From: Methanobacterium_B sp963825335
GTDB taxonomy: Archaea > Methanobacteriota > Methanobacteria > Methanobacteriales > Methanobacteriaceae
Assembly: GCA_963825335.1 (NCBI GenBank)
Contig: CAWGSP010000001.1
Location: 2,232,001-2,296,000, forward strand
Direction: 5' to 3'
DNA length: 64,000 bases
Part shown: positions 9,315 to 19,300 of the stretch, piece after piece
Numbering within the stretch: the first letter of the stretch is position 1
Layout: each line of letters starts with the position of its first letter
Made by a program: the position numbers and the translations under genes
Notes under the pieces: model-generated
The model's input: the letters and a program-made list of their open reading frames with translations, nothing else
What the model was told of the DNA's origin: nothing
Databases searched by the model: none

Positions 9315-10153
9315 TTAATTTTCCTCATATTAATTATTCAATATCCAAAATGATGATTAACTTTAAAATATCATGCCATCATAATAGATTTATAAACTAT
9401 TTATTCCAGATTTTGTTCACATCTGATTATTTTGAGTTATCATAATTATATTAAACTTTAATAAATATGAACATTAACTTTTTATAGACCATTCCAATGA
9501 ACAAATCACGTTATCTTCAAATCATTTTGTTCAAAATAAAAGCTTGACTTCAACAAATTGAAAACTGTTTCGAGGATCATGGTCAAAAGTAAAGCACATG
9601 ATTAGTATATCCGTTAATTTCTTTCGACAACTAATAACTATTATTCATTGATGATTAAGATTCTTATTAAACCTTCTGGTAATGCATTACCCATCACTAT
9701 ATTCAATAATATTTCGGATCTATTTTTAATTGGGTTTGGTTCTAAATAAATTATACTTGAATAATTTTGATATTATTAAATTTACCATCCCCCTCATCAT
9801 AGGCCCTCAATTTTTAAACTGAAAAGATTCTATTCATTAAAATCAATAAAATACTTGGCAAACTAAACACCAATAATAAAGCAAATTAAAAAGGAACATC
9901 TATTTACATTTAACTGGATACACAGAGTATTCTATGAAATTCATTCACAATTAGATAAAAGTAACCATGAATAATCATGTATTTATTGTTCTAGTGATAA
10001 CAAATTAATATGATAAATAACAACTTATTATAAAAAAAGATTATTGTATTATTAATGAGATTGGAATATTACCAATCCATCGAAGGTAGGTTAAGAATAA
10101 GATTTATGAATTGATCAATTTAAAAATTATCCAAATAAGGAAGCCCTAAGTAA
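9315..10153. other. 839-base non-coding stretch
   Basis: AT-rich DNA between divergent genes (minus-strand PepSY gene and plus-strand helicase). I see no coding signal, RNA gene or clear repeat. Confidence 0.4.
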
Positions 10154-11779
10154 ATGCGCAATATAGCAAAAGAAGTTTTCAATAGTGATTTTCGTGAGAG
10201 CCAGAAAGATTTTTTTAATTTTTTTATGGAACACCAAGATCGTAACATAATAGTTGATGCACCCACAGGCTGTGGTAAAAGTTTAATTGCTATCCAGATA
10301 GCCATTAATTTAGACAGTCCAGGTTCGGTTTTTATAGTCACACCAACCAAAGATCTGATGAAACAATATGAAAGAGATTTTGGTCACCTAAAAGATGTAT
10401 TACTTCTTGCAGGTAAAAATGAATATCAGTGTAAGGCCAACACAGAACTCACTGCAGAACAATGTATCCACACACTGAAAAATCCATGCAAACACCACTA
10501 CACTACAAATAAAAACCCCTGCGAATACAGTAGAAGGATCAACACCTTCATGGATTACAAAGTAGTTGTAACTAACTACCATATGATGCTGGCATTGATA
10601 AGAATACGCCCAGCATTGGAATGGGGAAGTTCGATGATAATCTGGGACGAGTCGCACAAATTCCAGGATATAATAAGAGAAATGACAGGGATCGAATATA
10701 ATCATACGATTGCAAGTCGTCTAATAACAGAAGATCTGTCAAATAGGATATATAACTTTTTTAATGACACACAAAGCCCTTTAGCTCAATTAAAAGATGA
10801 GTTAATACCATATAAGGAACGCTACAATACCAAGGAACATGTCTATAAAAAACGGTGGATCGAACGTGTTGAAACACAATTGGAATACCGTCGTATGTAC
10901 AATTACCTACCAGCCGAACCATACGAAAAAATCAACCATAAAGATGAACGAGAAAAATGTATACGGGTGATGCCAGTAGACTACACAAGCCTGTCCAGAA
11001 CAACATTCATGGAAGCCGCACCCCAACATATCATGATGAGTGGAACCATACACTACCCTAAACAATCAGAAACCCATAGGCTACAATTGATCGAAAAAAT
11101 AACAGGCATGAAAATGGACCATATATATGAAACACCAAACAAATACCGCTTCGATGATAGTAAAATAATTAAAAAAGCTCCGGAAATACTGAGCAGCATC
11201 AACTATAAAAACAGTCACGATTACAAGGATTTTATACGTGTCTATGCTCCGTTGATCAAATTTTTGGTGAATGAACCCCGGAACATAATGATACACTTCA
11301 ATGCTAAATGGCAGTGCAAGAATATGGTAAAAGCATTGAGAGAAGCAGGATACAAACGTCCAATATACAATTTTCATGAGGGGCAGAACAATACTGATAC
11401 AAAAAACTATATCAAACAACGATTTGTGAGGTATGGTGGATGCATCATAGGCAGCAGCTTACATGAAGGCATAGATTTTCCAGGCAAAGAATTAGAAGTG
11501 GTTGTAATAGGACGGTCTACATTTGTTCCATTTGTTGAGGAAGATAAATATTATCCTAAAACCAAGCGTAGAATTCCAAATAAAATACGAAAAACTTGGC
11601 AAGGTCTGAAACAACGTGGTGTATATGGCATTGAACAGGAAGAATATCGTCTCAAAACATTACAACAAATTGGTAGGTTGCAGCGTACATCCAAAGACAC
11701 TGGTCTGATAATTCTTTGCAACCAATGGTCGATACATAAAGATATCATAAAGAATTTTGAATGCTGTAACAACATATAG
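10154..11779 (+). CDS. XPD/DinG-type iron-sulfur superfamily 2 helicase
   Basis: A 541-residue DNA helicase. Walker A is APTGCGKS (residues 36-43) and the DEAH box is DESH (165-168). Between them Cys93, Cys104, Cys112 and Cys123 match the four-cysteine 4Fe-4S cluster of XPD/Rad3/DinG helicases. Motif V is GSSLHEGIDFPGKEL and motif VI is QIGRLQR (505-511). The family unwinds 5'-3' in repair. The size is close to archaeal XPD but divergence from it and single-gene context fit an accessory repair helicase as well. The C-terminus ends in CC shortly after motif VI. Shine-Dalgarno weak (AAGGAAG). Confidence 0.88.
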   Translation: MRNIAKEVFNSDFRESQKDFFNFFMEHQDRNIIVDAPTGCGKSLIAIQIAINLDSPGSVFIVTPTKDLMKQYERDFGHLKDVLLLAGKNEYQCKANTELTAEQCIHTLKNPCKHHYTTNKNPCEYSRRINTFMDYKVVVTNYHMMLALIRIRPALEWGSSMIIWDESHKFQDIIREMTGIEYNHTIASRLITEDLSNRIYNFFNDTQSPLAQLKDELIPYKERYNTKEHVYKKRWIERVETQLEYRRMYNYLPAEPYEKINHKDEREKCIRVMPVDYTSLSRTTFMEAAPQHIMMSGTIHYPKQSETHRLQLIEKITGMKMDHIYETPNKYRFDDSKIIKKAPEILSSINYKNSHDYKDFIRVYAPLIKFLVNEPRNIMIHFNAKWQCKNMVKALREAGYKRPIYNFHEGQNNTDTKNYIKQRFVRYGGCIIGSSLHEGIDFPGKELEVVVIGRSTFVPFVEEDKYYPKTKRRIPNKIRKTWQGLKQRGVYGIEQEEYRLKTLQQIGRLQRTSKDTGLIILCNQWSIHKDIIKNFECCNNI

Positions 11780-11980
11780 AAAATTTCATCATAATATACT
11801 CACTGATAATAGAAAATAACCAAGCGTTGGCATCATTAATCATTCTCTCTGTAAATTTTTTGGGAAATTTAATAAACCTTCATCAATCCCTTCAATAAAA
11901 AAGTTTAATTTCTAATAAATCCTATCTAATAGTGGTTTATTAAACATATTTGTTCTATAATATTAACGGGAGATTATAGC

Positions 11981-13006
11981 TTGAAAAAAGAATCTGAGGG
12001 TTTAATACAATCTAGAGATCAAAAAAAGATGAGAACCATAGGGCTCGAAGAAACCTATGCAACACCTAAATTTATGCAGACTATGGCTAAATTTATGAAA
12101 CAGGACCCTGCAAATGCTCCTGAAGGTTTTGAAAGGATAATTCAACAGTTAATTGATGTGGGCGAAGGTAGGATCAACGCAATGGATGATGCAAATATTG
12201 ATGTGCAGATACTGTCATTATTTTCTCCGGGTGTTGAACAGATGGATCCACCGACAGCTGTGGAAATTGCACAGGATTCCAACAACTACATTGCAAATGC
12301 CATCGAACAAAATCCTACCCGTTTAGGTGGGTTTGCGACTTTACCAACATCTGTTCCAGAAACTGCAGCAAATGAACTGGAACGTACTGTTCTCGACCAC
12401 AATTTTAAGGGCGCAGTAATTAACGGACACACTAATGGCCGTTACTTGGATGATCCGTTCTTCTGGCCTATTTTTGAGAGTGCAGAATCTTTAAAGGTAC
12501 CAATATATCTCCATCCAACACTTCCACCGAAGGCAGTTATTGATGCTTCATTTGTAGGAAACTATTCACAAGAAGTATCAACTATATTGGCACGTAATGC
12601 ATGGGGTTGGCACATAGAAACAGGCTTGCATGTACTTCGAATAATTTTAAGCGGTGTATTTGACCAGTACCCTAATTTACAACTGATCATTGGCCATATG
12701 GGTGAAGCATTACCATTCATGCTGCAGAGAATAAATGATTCATTATCAAAAGAATCAACCAAACTCGATCGAAACATCAGCGAATATCTGCGTGAGAATG
12801 TTAACTACACCTTCAGTGGACTCAACTACAATCAAACATTCCTCGACTTGTTTCTCGAGGTGGGTGTTGACCGTATAATGTTCTCAACAGACTATCCATT
12901 TGTCCCTATGGATAAAACCAGAAATTTCCTAGATCAGTTACCAATCAGCAGTGATGATAAAGAAAAGATTGCACACGGTAATGCTGAACGTCTGCTAAAC
13001 ATCTAA
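11981..13006 (+). CDS. amidohydrolase-2 family protein (decarboxylase-like) with altered metal site
   Basis: A 341-residue TIM-barrel protein of the ACMSD/gamma-resorcylate decarboxylase family. Conserved parts: GLEETYATP (21-29), YLHPTLPP with His178, IIGHMGEALPFML with His239, and FSTDYPF with Asp304. In characterised members the first strand reads E-E-H with the histidine a metal ligand; here that residue is Thr25. The TTG start at 11981 is chosen because GGGAG at 11968-11972 lies 8 bases upstream; an internal ATG at 12029 has no such site. Relatives decarboxylate aromatic or muconate acids, but the substrate here is unknown and the missing histidine makes activity doubtful. Confidence 0.8.
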   Translation: MKKESEGLIQSRDQKKMRTIGLEETYATPKFMQTMAKFMKQDPANAPEGFERIIQQLIDVGEGRINAMDDANIDVQILSLFSPGVEQMDPPTAVEIAQDSNNYIANAIEQNPTRLGGFATLPTSVPETAANELERTVLDHNFKGAVINGHTNGRYLDDPFFWPIFESAESLKVPIYLHPTLPPKAVIDASFVGNYSQEVSTILARNAWGWHIETGLHVLRIILSGVFDQYPNLQLIIGHMGEALPFMLQRINDSLSKESTKLDRNISEYLRENVNYTFSGLNYNQTFLDLFLEVGVDRIMFSTDYPFVPMDKTRNFLDQLPISSDDKEKIAHGNAERLLNI

Positions 13007-13047
13007 AATAGATCGCATGTTTTTGATGGGATGATTAAAATCAATTA

Positions 13048-13055
13048 TTTTTTTT
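13048..13055 (+). terminator. poly-T terminator after the amidohydrolase
   Basis: Eight T residues 42 bases after the stop codon of the amidohydrolase gene, before the promoter region of the next small gene. Confidence 0.4.
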
Positions 13056-13129
13056 AAACAGTACCCTAATGTTATAATACTGTGGCACTTTCAAACCAGT
13101 ATAAGTAAGTGTTTAGGAGTTTATATAGA

Positions 13130-13288
13130 ATGAGAAATGATTTAAAATTTGTATTAGGAGTGGTGTTGTGTATAATTGGTGTGCTAATCATTATCAGCAC
13201 TTTCTTTTACCTGAGGTATATTCCAGGTGGATTCATTGCACTAGCGTTAGGCCTGCTCATGATATCAGAATCCAGAAAATCTCGATAA
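13130..13288 (+). CDS. small two-helix membrane protein
   Basis: A 52-residue protein starting MRNDLKFVLGVVLCIIGVLI and ending in ESRKSR. It has two hydrophobic helices separated by a short RYIPGG turn and a positive C-terminus. An AGGAG Shine-Dalgarno (13115-13119) stands 10 bases before the ATG, which supports translation. A different frame on the same strand (13168-13362) looks unreal. Function unknown; the architecture matches other small membrane proteins of this window. Confidence 0.7.
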   Translation: MRNDLKFVLGVVLCIIGVLIIISTFFYLRYIPGGFIALALGLLMISESRKSR

Positions 13289-13349
13289 CTATCTTAGATC
13301 ATCAAATATTTTTAATAAACCAATGTGGATACAAGAAGACAAGACAAAT

Positions 13350-14111
13350 TCAATTTTTTTGAATTTTTTCAAGGGCTTTCAAAGCTTCTGCCTTTAATTC
13401 TCCATCATCATTGGTCAGTATACCCTTGAGTGGTTCTACTGCCCGGTTATCACCAATTTCTCCCAGTGCGCTGGCAGCTGTTTTTCTCACCCACATGTTC
13501 TGGTCGTTTAGGGTGCTTATGAGGGGCCCAACTGCACTGCTGTCCCCTATTTCTCCCAGAATATCAGCGGCCTGCCATCTTAAACTCCAATCATTACAGT
13601 TTAATGTGTTTATAAGGGGTTGTATCGATTTCTTTCCTATTTTGACCAGAGCTATCATTGCATTGCTTCGTACACCATTGTTTTCATCGGTTAAGGTCAT
13701 TATTAATGGTTCAACTGCGATGCTGTCCCCTATTTCTCCGAGTGTTTCTGCTGCCTGCCATCGGATGTGCCAGTTTTGATTGTTTAATGCTTTTATGAGC
13801 ATTTCTACTGCGGGTTTTCCAATTTCTGCCAGAGCCTTTGCACTGTCCTTTCGGACGTTCCAATCATCATCTTTCAATGAATCAATTAACTGTTCGATGG
13901 TAAGTTCTTCAACACCACCATCCTCTTCTTTAACATTTGGATATTCCATTGTGTTAGAATCGCTTATTTTACCAATAGCAAATGCTGCTTCTTTACGTAC
14001 AGATTCATCATTCGTGAACTTAAGGAGTTTAATTAACCCTTTAATGTCCTTCTCCCTTTCCATTTTTTTGATATCCGGTTTCTCCATCCCGAATAAATTT
14101 TTTAAATCCAT
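13350..14111 (-). CDS. HEAT-repeat (PBS-lyase type) protein
   Basis: A 253-residue all-helical solenoid. About six HEAT repeats of 31 residues are visible, each with a pattern such as DWNVRKDSAKALAEIGKPA or NWHIRWQAAETLGEIGDSIA followed by a VEPLI helix. A 30-residue charged N-terminal segment precedes them. No catalytic motif; such proteins are scaffolds or, in bilin lyases, prosthetic-group handlers. An AAGGGGAA Shine-Dalgarno supports the start. It lies 63 bases upstream of the end of the next minus-strand gene and may be read from the same transcript. Confidence 0.88.
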   Translation of the reverse strand: MDLKNLFGMEKPDIKKMEREKDIKGLIKLLKFTNDESVRKEAAFAIGKISDSNTMEYPNVKEEDGGVEELTIEQLIDSLKDDDWNVRKDSAKALAEIGKPAVEMLIKALNNQNWHIRWQAAETLGEIGDSIAVEPLIMTLTDENNGVRSNAMIALVKIGKKSIQPLINTLNCNDWSLRWQAADILGEIGDSSAVGPLISTLNDQNMWVRKTAASALGEIGDNRAVEPLKGILTNDDGELKAEALKALEKIQKN

Positions 14112-14173
14112 CGAATTTTTTCCCCTTGATATAATCAGTTGATATGATTGATTCCATGGTTAGATCACATTTT

Positions 14174-14956
14174 TTAACTGTCGTAATTTGCACTGTTGTT
14201 CCTGTACAGTGAGGTGTAGTAATGGTTTGCGGTAGTGTTTACCTGCACATAATTCTCGTTTAGTAACCCATGGTTGTAGTCGTACTGTAGTTGGGATGAA
14301 TTTGCCAATTCATAGTTCCTGTATGGATCATTGAAATATGGTGCTAATAGTCCAGCAAATGTGTATATCCATGCTGGAACTATTCCATACGTATTTGTGA
14401 GTATTTGGAAGTACAATGGGAATCCTTCACCAGGTGTTATTATTGGACTTCCTTCCCTAACAGTTCCCTTGAAGAACATTGGAATTGGGCCGACCTGTCC
14501 GTGTTCCTGTGCAAGTGTTTCAACATGTTGCATCATCGAATCATATGTAGGGTACACAACCCCATCGGACATATATTCATACCTACCCGGAGGAACACCG
14601 AATAATGCGACTTTGAAGGAATCGAGGAAGTTTACCTGATTTAAACTTATCGAACCCTCACCCTTTGTGTCGATGAATGCCACTTCTATGATGTAAACAT
14701 TACCTTCCTGATAGCTACGATAATTAGAACCACCATACAACTGTAAAACCAGTGCGGTTTTACTCCCGGCTTTCTGTGCTTCTTGACTCAGAAGTACTGA
14801 GTGAGGATGTCCAGGATACATATCAGGGTTTGCCAGCTTTACAAAGGCAAGCCTACCTAAAGGTTCTATGGGTCCATTCGAAACTGTGACATAGGAATAA
14901 CCTATTATCACTACTATAATTGCCAGGGCAAATAATGCCAATATCGTTTTCTTCAT
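14174..14956 (-). CDS. membrane-anchored extracytoplasmic protein, paralogue of the gene at 157-882
   Basis: A 260-residue protein with an N-terminal signal anchor (residues 4-24) and an extracytoplasmic domain of unknown fold. It matches the product of 157-882 over its whole length and extends it by a polar tail ending in LYRNNSANYDS. The ATG at 14956 is preceded by GAGGT at 7-base spacing, so the TTG 15 bases further upstream is rejected. Its start lies 98 bases after the end of the upstream glycosyltransferase gene on the same strand, so a transcript with it is possible. Tyr- and Pro-rich blocks (YRNYEL, GQVGPIPMF) are the most conserved parts. Confidence 0.85.
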   Translation of the reverse strand: MKKTILALFALAIIVVIIGYSYVTVSNGPIEPLGRLAFVKLANPDMYPGHPHSVLLSQEAQKAGSKTALVLQLYGGSNYRSYQEGNVYIIEVAFIDTKGEGSISLNQVNFLDSFKVALFGVPPGRYEYMSDGVVYPTYDSMMQHVETLAQEHGQVGPIPMFFKGTVREGSPIITPGEGFPLYFQILTNTYGIVPAWIYTFAGLLAPYFNDPYRNYELANSSQLQYDYNHGLLNENYVQVNTTANHYYTSLYRNNSANYDS

Positions 14957-15054
14957 AAATTTGTACCTCAAAAAAAATTGTCAATGAAAATCATTTTTTC
15001 ACGAACTAAAAAGACTCAAAACACATTTATAAATCTGTTGAGTGTTAATTCATC

Positions 15055-16662
15055 CTAAATTTTGTACACAACATAGTACTGATTTTCGTATAATACTTGT
15101 GAATTTGCTGGTAGTTCAGATGTTATATCATAATTTTTATTGAAAAATATAAAGCTATCGGTTATTATATTTTCCTTAGCATTTGTAAATACCAGCCGTT
15201 TATCGAGTACAAAATAACCAATATCCCTATGTTTCAATTGAATTGGTACAAATCCATCTTCTATTATCATTGTGCACGTGGATACTGTCTCAACAGGTTG
15301 GTGAGTTGTGGCGACTAAGAAGTTATTTGTATTGTAGTTATTGGATACTATTGAGGATTTATTGTCTCCGTATAGATTAAACCAGTTGGCAAGTTCAACA
15401 TCTGCAGTTGTTGGTGGGGCTAGTTGTGGTATTATAAGGTCAGTTGTACCGTATGGTTGTACAGTGTTGTACTGAGGTATGGTTTGGTAGTTGGATTCTG
15501 TAACTGTTACAACAGCAAATAGACTCGAAATTACAAATATTGCGATTAAAAATATGCTTCTGATGGATTTCGACGTGAAATCTGTCTTCTTGAAATCAAG
15601 GTAAAGATAGCTTAAACCCATTCCACCAACAATAGAAAGTGGTAACAGTATATGAACCAACAATCTGATGGTGTAAACATTAACACCGAATAAGTACGAT
15701 ACACTCGTGATTACAAGTACAACGATCCATATAAACATGAATAAATCTTTAGTAGATCTTCTTTTTGCACCAACCAGCATACCAATAAATGCGAAAATCA
15801 CCACAATTCCCAGATAAATAATATACTTTGCAGCGCTTATAGGACTGTTGTAAGGTACCGATGTTTTGATCAGGATAACAGCATAACTCAATAGTTGATG
15901 TGCAAAGGTTGGTGATACCACATACAGTAAAATACCCCCAATTAATCCTGCAACTATTGGTACAGACAAGAAATAAGCGTAACTTATAAAGTAAACCTTT
16001 TCTCTCTTCACGATTCCTAAAATTATGGTGATAGAAGTTATTATTATGAGCAGTAGATTTGTTGTTGATGCATGTGTTGCAATCACGAGCAAAAACATGA
16101 AACTTGAAAGCAAAGCATATCTGTACTTTTTAGTCATTACAGATTGGTAGAATAGATACACTGCCACAGGTACAAATATTAGGGCTAGGGTCTCTGGAAG
16201 GGGTGATATAAGTCTTGTGAATAGGTAACTAGACATTATCAGGAATCCCGCTGATATACCTGCAATATCTCCATATAATTTTTTAGAAACATATGACACT
16301 GATAAAACAACAGAAAATGCTAAAAATGGCTGTAGGAAACGTGCAGCTTGGAAATAGTTAATTTTCAGAGCATTGCCTAAGTACATTATTATCAGACTGA
16401 AAAGTGGAGGATTATTTAGTGGGCTCCCATGAGGAGGGTTAATATGTGGATCGATAAATGTGAGACCATACTGACTGAAAACTTCTGCTGCCCTAACATG
16501 AACATATATATCAACTGTCAAGGGCCATTGATTCATCAAAGTCGGAATTAATGCTATAAAAAAAGCAACAACACTTGGAACGACCCAAAAGAACTTATTT
16601 ATATGATTCGATCCTTCAGAATTTGATTCATGCCCAGTATCTGGTTTGGATGGAACAGTTAT
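15055..16662 (-). CDS. multi-spanning GT-C-like glycosyltransferase, apparent ATA start
   Basis: A 535-residue integral membrane protein with about 10-12 helices. After the first helix comes an extracytoplasmic loop with WPLTVDIYVHVRAAEVF and HGSPLNNPPLF, like the acidic catalytic loop of GT-C (oligosaccharyltransferase, mannosyltransferase) enzymes, which use lipid-linked sugars. A soluble C-terminal domain follows the last helix at about residue 370. The first ordinary start codon in frame (TTG/ATG at 16539/16536) would remove a perfectly good first helix (FFWVVPSVVAFFIALIPTL). The frame stays open to a stop at about 16685, with no ATG, GTG or TTG; an ATA at 16662 lies 7 bases after GGGGGAG. 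I take this as the start. Confidence 0.75.
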   Translation of the reverse strand: MTVPSKPDTGHESNSEGSNHINKFFWVVPSVVAFFIALIPTLMNQWPLTVDIYVHVRAAEVFSQYGLTFIDPHINPPHGSPLNNPPLFSLIIMYLGNALKINYFQAARFLQPFLAFSVVLSVSYVSKKLYGDIAGISAGFLIMSSYLFTRLISPLPETLALIFVPVAVYLFYQSVMTKKYRYALLSSFMFLLVIATHASTTNLLLIIITSITIILGIVKREKVYFISYAYFLSVPIVAGLIGGILLYVVSPTFAHQLLSYAVILIKTSVPYNSPISAAKYIIYLGIVVIFAFIGMLVGAKRRSTKDLFMFIWIVVLVITSVSYLFGVNVYTIRLLVHILLPLSIVGGMGLSYLYLDFKKTDFTSKSIRSIFLIAIFVISSLFAVVTVTESNYQTIPQYNTVQPYGTTDLIIPQLAPPTTADVELANWFNLYGDNKSSIVSNNYNTNNFLVATTHQPVETVSTCTMIIEDGFVPIQLKHRDIGYFVLDKRLVFTNAKENIITDSFIFFNKNYDITSELPANSQVLYENQYYVVYKI

Positions 16663-16669
16663 TGGGTCA

Positions 16670-16676
16670 CTCCCCC
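16670..16676 (-). promoter_or_regulatory. Shine-Dalgarno deciding an ATA start (glycosyltransferase)
   Basis: GGGGGAG on the minus strand, 7 bases before the in-frame ATA at 16662. It is the only strong ribosome-binding site near this gene's 5' end. Confidence 0.65.
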
Positions 16677-16679
16677 TAA

Positions 16680-17214
16680 TGTATTATTTTTGATATTTAT
16701 AAAAGAACAGTTAATCTCATAATTAGGTTTAGTTGCTAAATAATTGATATAAAAAATATTCATTTTGTTCACTCTTCTAATTATCGATAAAAAATATGTT
16801 ATGATTCCAAATCTGTTATCTTATATCTTAAATTCATTTTATTTATAATAATAAAACTTTAGTATTAAAAAACTTAATTGAATCTCATCTTATAAAAACT
16901 TTTTTTTTAAAATAACCGGCACTTTAACATATTTTCATTAAAATATATCTAAAAAAAATTTACCACCTTAAGTGTTGCAGTATATTTTCCTAATAAATTA
17001 TTGAAAATCAATAGAGTTCAATCGTATAATATCTAATAATATTCTAAAAAAAATATGGGTGTTTGATCCATAATTTCTCCAATTTAGACCACTTAATTTT
17101 TGTAAAAACCCAATATTCGATTTAGACGCTCAAAAAAATTAGGAAAAACTCTGGATTTCATTATTTGCCTGAAATATGATGATGGATGTGATATTATATT
17201 TTTTCACGATTTCT
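16680..17214. other. non-coding stretch upstream of the glycosyltransferase
   Basis: About 530 bases of very AT-rich DNA between two minus-strand genes. It should hold the glycosyltransferase promoter. No gene seen on either strand. Confidence 0.4.
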
Positions 17215-18690
17215 TTAATACAACAGGGTTGGGTTTCTATTTTCATTGACGTTTTTAACACGTTCTTCAGCAGATTCTTCTAATATTTCTATGGACTCCA
17301 TTATGTCTTTGTAGAGCATTTCAACCATATCTCGGCTGAAACTTTCTTTAACAACCATTCTGATTACGGCTACGTCTTCTGCATCTGCCGGTAGTGTGTA
17401 AGCAGGTATTATCCATCCTCTCTGTCTGAGTTTTTCTGACAGGTGAAACACCGTAAAGTCACAGTTAACGAGTTGTGCTGTCACGATCGGGAAGGTTATG
17501 CTTTTATTGATCACTTCAAACTTCTTTGTTCCGTTCAATTTGGCTGCCAGATAATGTGCATTTTCTTGCATGTTCTCCATTATATTCCTGAAACCCTTCT
17601 TTCCAAGCCTAATAAAGTTGTAGTACTGTGCTATTATGGTACTGCTTCCCTTTGAAAAGTTCAAGGAGTAGTTCGGCATCATGCCCCCAAGATAATTAAT
17701 GTTAAATATGAGCTCTTCTGGCAGATCTGTTTTGTCTTTAAATATTAACCATCCAACACCAGGATATACCAACCCATATTTATGGCCTGAAACATTGATT
17801 GAACGTACCTGTTCCAGTCTAAAATCCCATTTAAGGTCGGGGTACAGGAAAGGTAGTACAAAACCACCACTGGCCGCATCCACATGCATTGGTATGTCCC
17901 ATCCTTTAGTCTCCTTTATTTCTAATAAAGCGTTATTAATCTCTTCAACTGGATCCATTTGTCCTGTGAATGTGGTTCCAACCACAGCACCTACAGCAAT
18001 TGTATTTTCATCAACCTCTGCTTTGATATCTTCGGCTGTTATTGTATATTCATCCTCGTTCAGACCACTTAAACAACTGAAATTGGACATGACCTTGGTT
18101 ATTTCAGTTTTGGTTGTTTTGCATATGTTCTTATTTAGGGGTATGAGTTTGAGTTCAACATCGAAGTACAGTGCAAATTTTTCCCACACCGTATGTACAT
18201 CGGCCCCTATGACAATGTTAGGTTTATCGGTTGGTTTGCCCTCGGCCTTCCTCCTTTTCTTCCAAGAAAATTTATGAGCTAAAAGTCCGAGCAAAATCGA
18301 TTCAGAAGAACCAATTGTGCCACTACCTACTGAATTAGCTTCTTTCGGTGCATTAAAAAGTCTTGCAAGCATGTTTACAGCCCGGTTTTGAATTACTTCT
18401 GTTTGAGGGTATTCATCATTATCAACGTAGTTCTTTCCAATATTTTCCATTATTAACTTGTCTGCTTCGGGTTCCATCCATGTGGTTACAAAACTCGCGA
18501 GGTTCAACGAAGGATTACCATCCAAGTTTAGTTCATCGTGTATTATTTGATACGCTGCCCTAGCAGGCATACCGTCTTCTGGCATTTCATATTTGGCAAC
18601 TGTCTTGGTGAAGTAACGGCTACCGTAAGTGGTGGTATGTTCCCTTTCAGACTTACTCAAATTATCTAAATTTTTCTTGTTTGATAACAT
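17215..18690 (-). CDS. gadB: bacterial-type glutamate decarboxylase (PLP)
   Basis: A 491-residue group II PLP decarboxylase. Features of GadB: the N-terminal YGSRYF and ARAAYQIIHDEL.LDGNP.LNLASF.TTWMEPEA block, YPQTEVIQNR, the GSGTIGSSESI phosphate-binding loop (122-132), HVDAASGGF with Asp271, and the PLP lysine Lys304 in NVSGHKYGLVYPG. Length (E. coli GadB 466) fits with a slightly longer C-terminus. It converts glutamate to GABA and CO2, consuming a proton. No glutamate/GABA antiporter lies nearby, so acid resistance is not proven. Methanogens usually carry the shorter MfnA tyrosine/aspartate decarboxylase; this longer type suggests transfer from bacteria. AGGAGAG precedes the ATG. Confidence 0.93.
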   Translation of the reverse strand: MLSNKKNLDNLSKSEREHTTTYGSRYFTKTVAKYEMPEDGMPARAAYQIIHDELNLDGNPSLNLASFVTTWMEPEADKLIMENIGKNYVDNDEYPQTEVIQNRAVNMLARLFNAPKEANSVGSGTIGSSESILLGLLAHKFSWKKRRKAEGKPTDKPNIVIGADVHTVWEKFALYFDVELKLIPLNKNICKTTKTEITKVMSNFSCLSGLNEDEYTITAEDIKAEVDENTIAVGAVVGTTFTGQMDPVEEINNALLEIKETKGWDIPMHVDAASGGFVLPFLYPDLKWDFRLEQVRSINVSGHKYGLVYPGVGWLIFKDKTDLPEELIFNINYLGGMMPNYSLNFSKGSSTIIAQYYNFIRLGKKGFRNIMENMQENAHYLAAKLNGTKKFEVINKSITFPIVTAQLVNCDFTVFHLSEKLRQRGWIIPAYTLPADAEDVAVIRMVVKESFSRDMVEMLYKDIMESIEILEESAEERVKNVNENRNPTLLY

Positions 18691-19300
18691 AATCTAATCT
18701 CTCCTAAAATAATTATTAATAGGTTTATTCCTTGAACATCAAAATCTACTAAGACAACTCTAAATATTACACTAATAAGATCAATTATTTAAGACTCTGC
18801 AATTATCATATCTTGTAACAGATTTCAGTACACTGATTCATCACATAAGTACCAACAGATCTTCATGCTTATTGGCTTTCTCATTAACATTTGATAGTTC
18901 GAATGATACATAAAAGTTGGTAATGTACTCGTTAAATCTGGCTTGAAACAATTAAAACATATTTTTTTGATAAAACCTTCGATTGTCTAAAAACCCCCAT
19001 ATTTTATTTAAAAGGAAAAATAATGCCCATTATATAATAATTAAGATGTTGGTTTCTAATAAATTTTTACTAAAATTTATTAATAGTGTTACGATTTTGC
19101 AGATTTAATGATATCCTCGAAATTCGTCATATCTCAGTCTACTACACATTAATAGCTTAAAAAAAAATCTAAACAGACCGTTATTATCTACAGTTATATT
19201 TATCCCAATGAATCTCAAAAATTTGTCTGTAAAACTGTTAAAGAGGTACTATTACAGTCTCAGATTTTACAAGCCTAAAAAAAATAAAGATAAATAAAAT
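18691..19300. other. 610-base non-coding stretch
   Basis: AT-rich, between glutamate decarboxylase and histone, both on the minus strand. It must contain the decarboxylase promoter and the end of the histone transcript. No coding signal or RNA gene recognised. Confidence 0.4.

Noticed and set aside
13168..13362. Plus-strand frame of 64 codons
   Set aside because: It overlaps the small membrane protein in another frame, has no ribosome site and no protein-like pattern.
13411..14142. Plus-strand frames of 120 and 122 codons opposite the HEAT gene
   Set aside because: They are antisense shadows of the regular HEAT repeat and share its periodicity.
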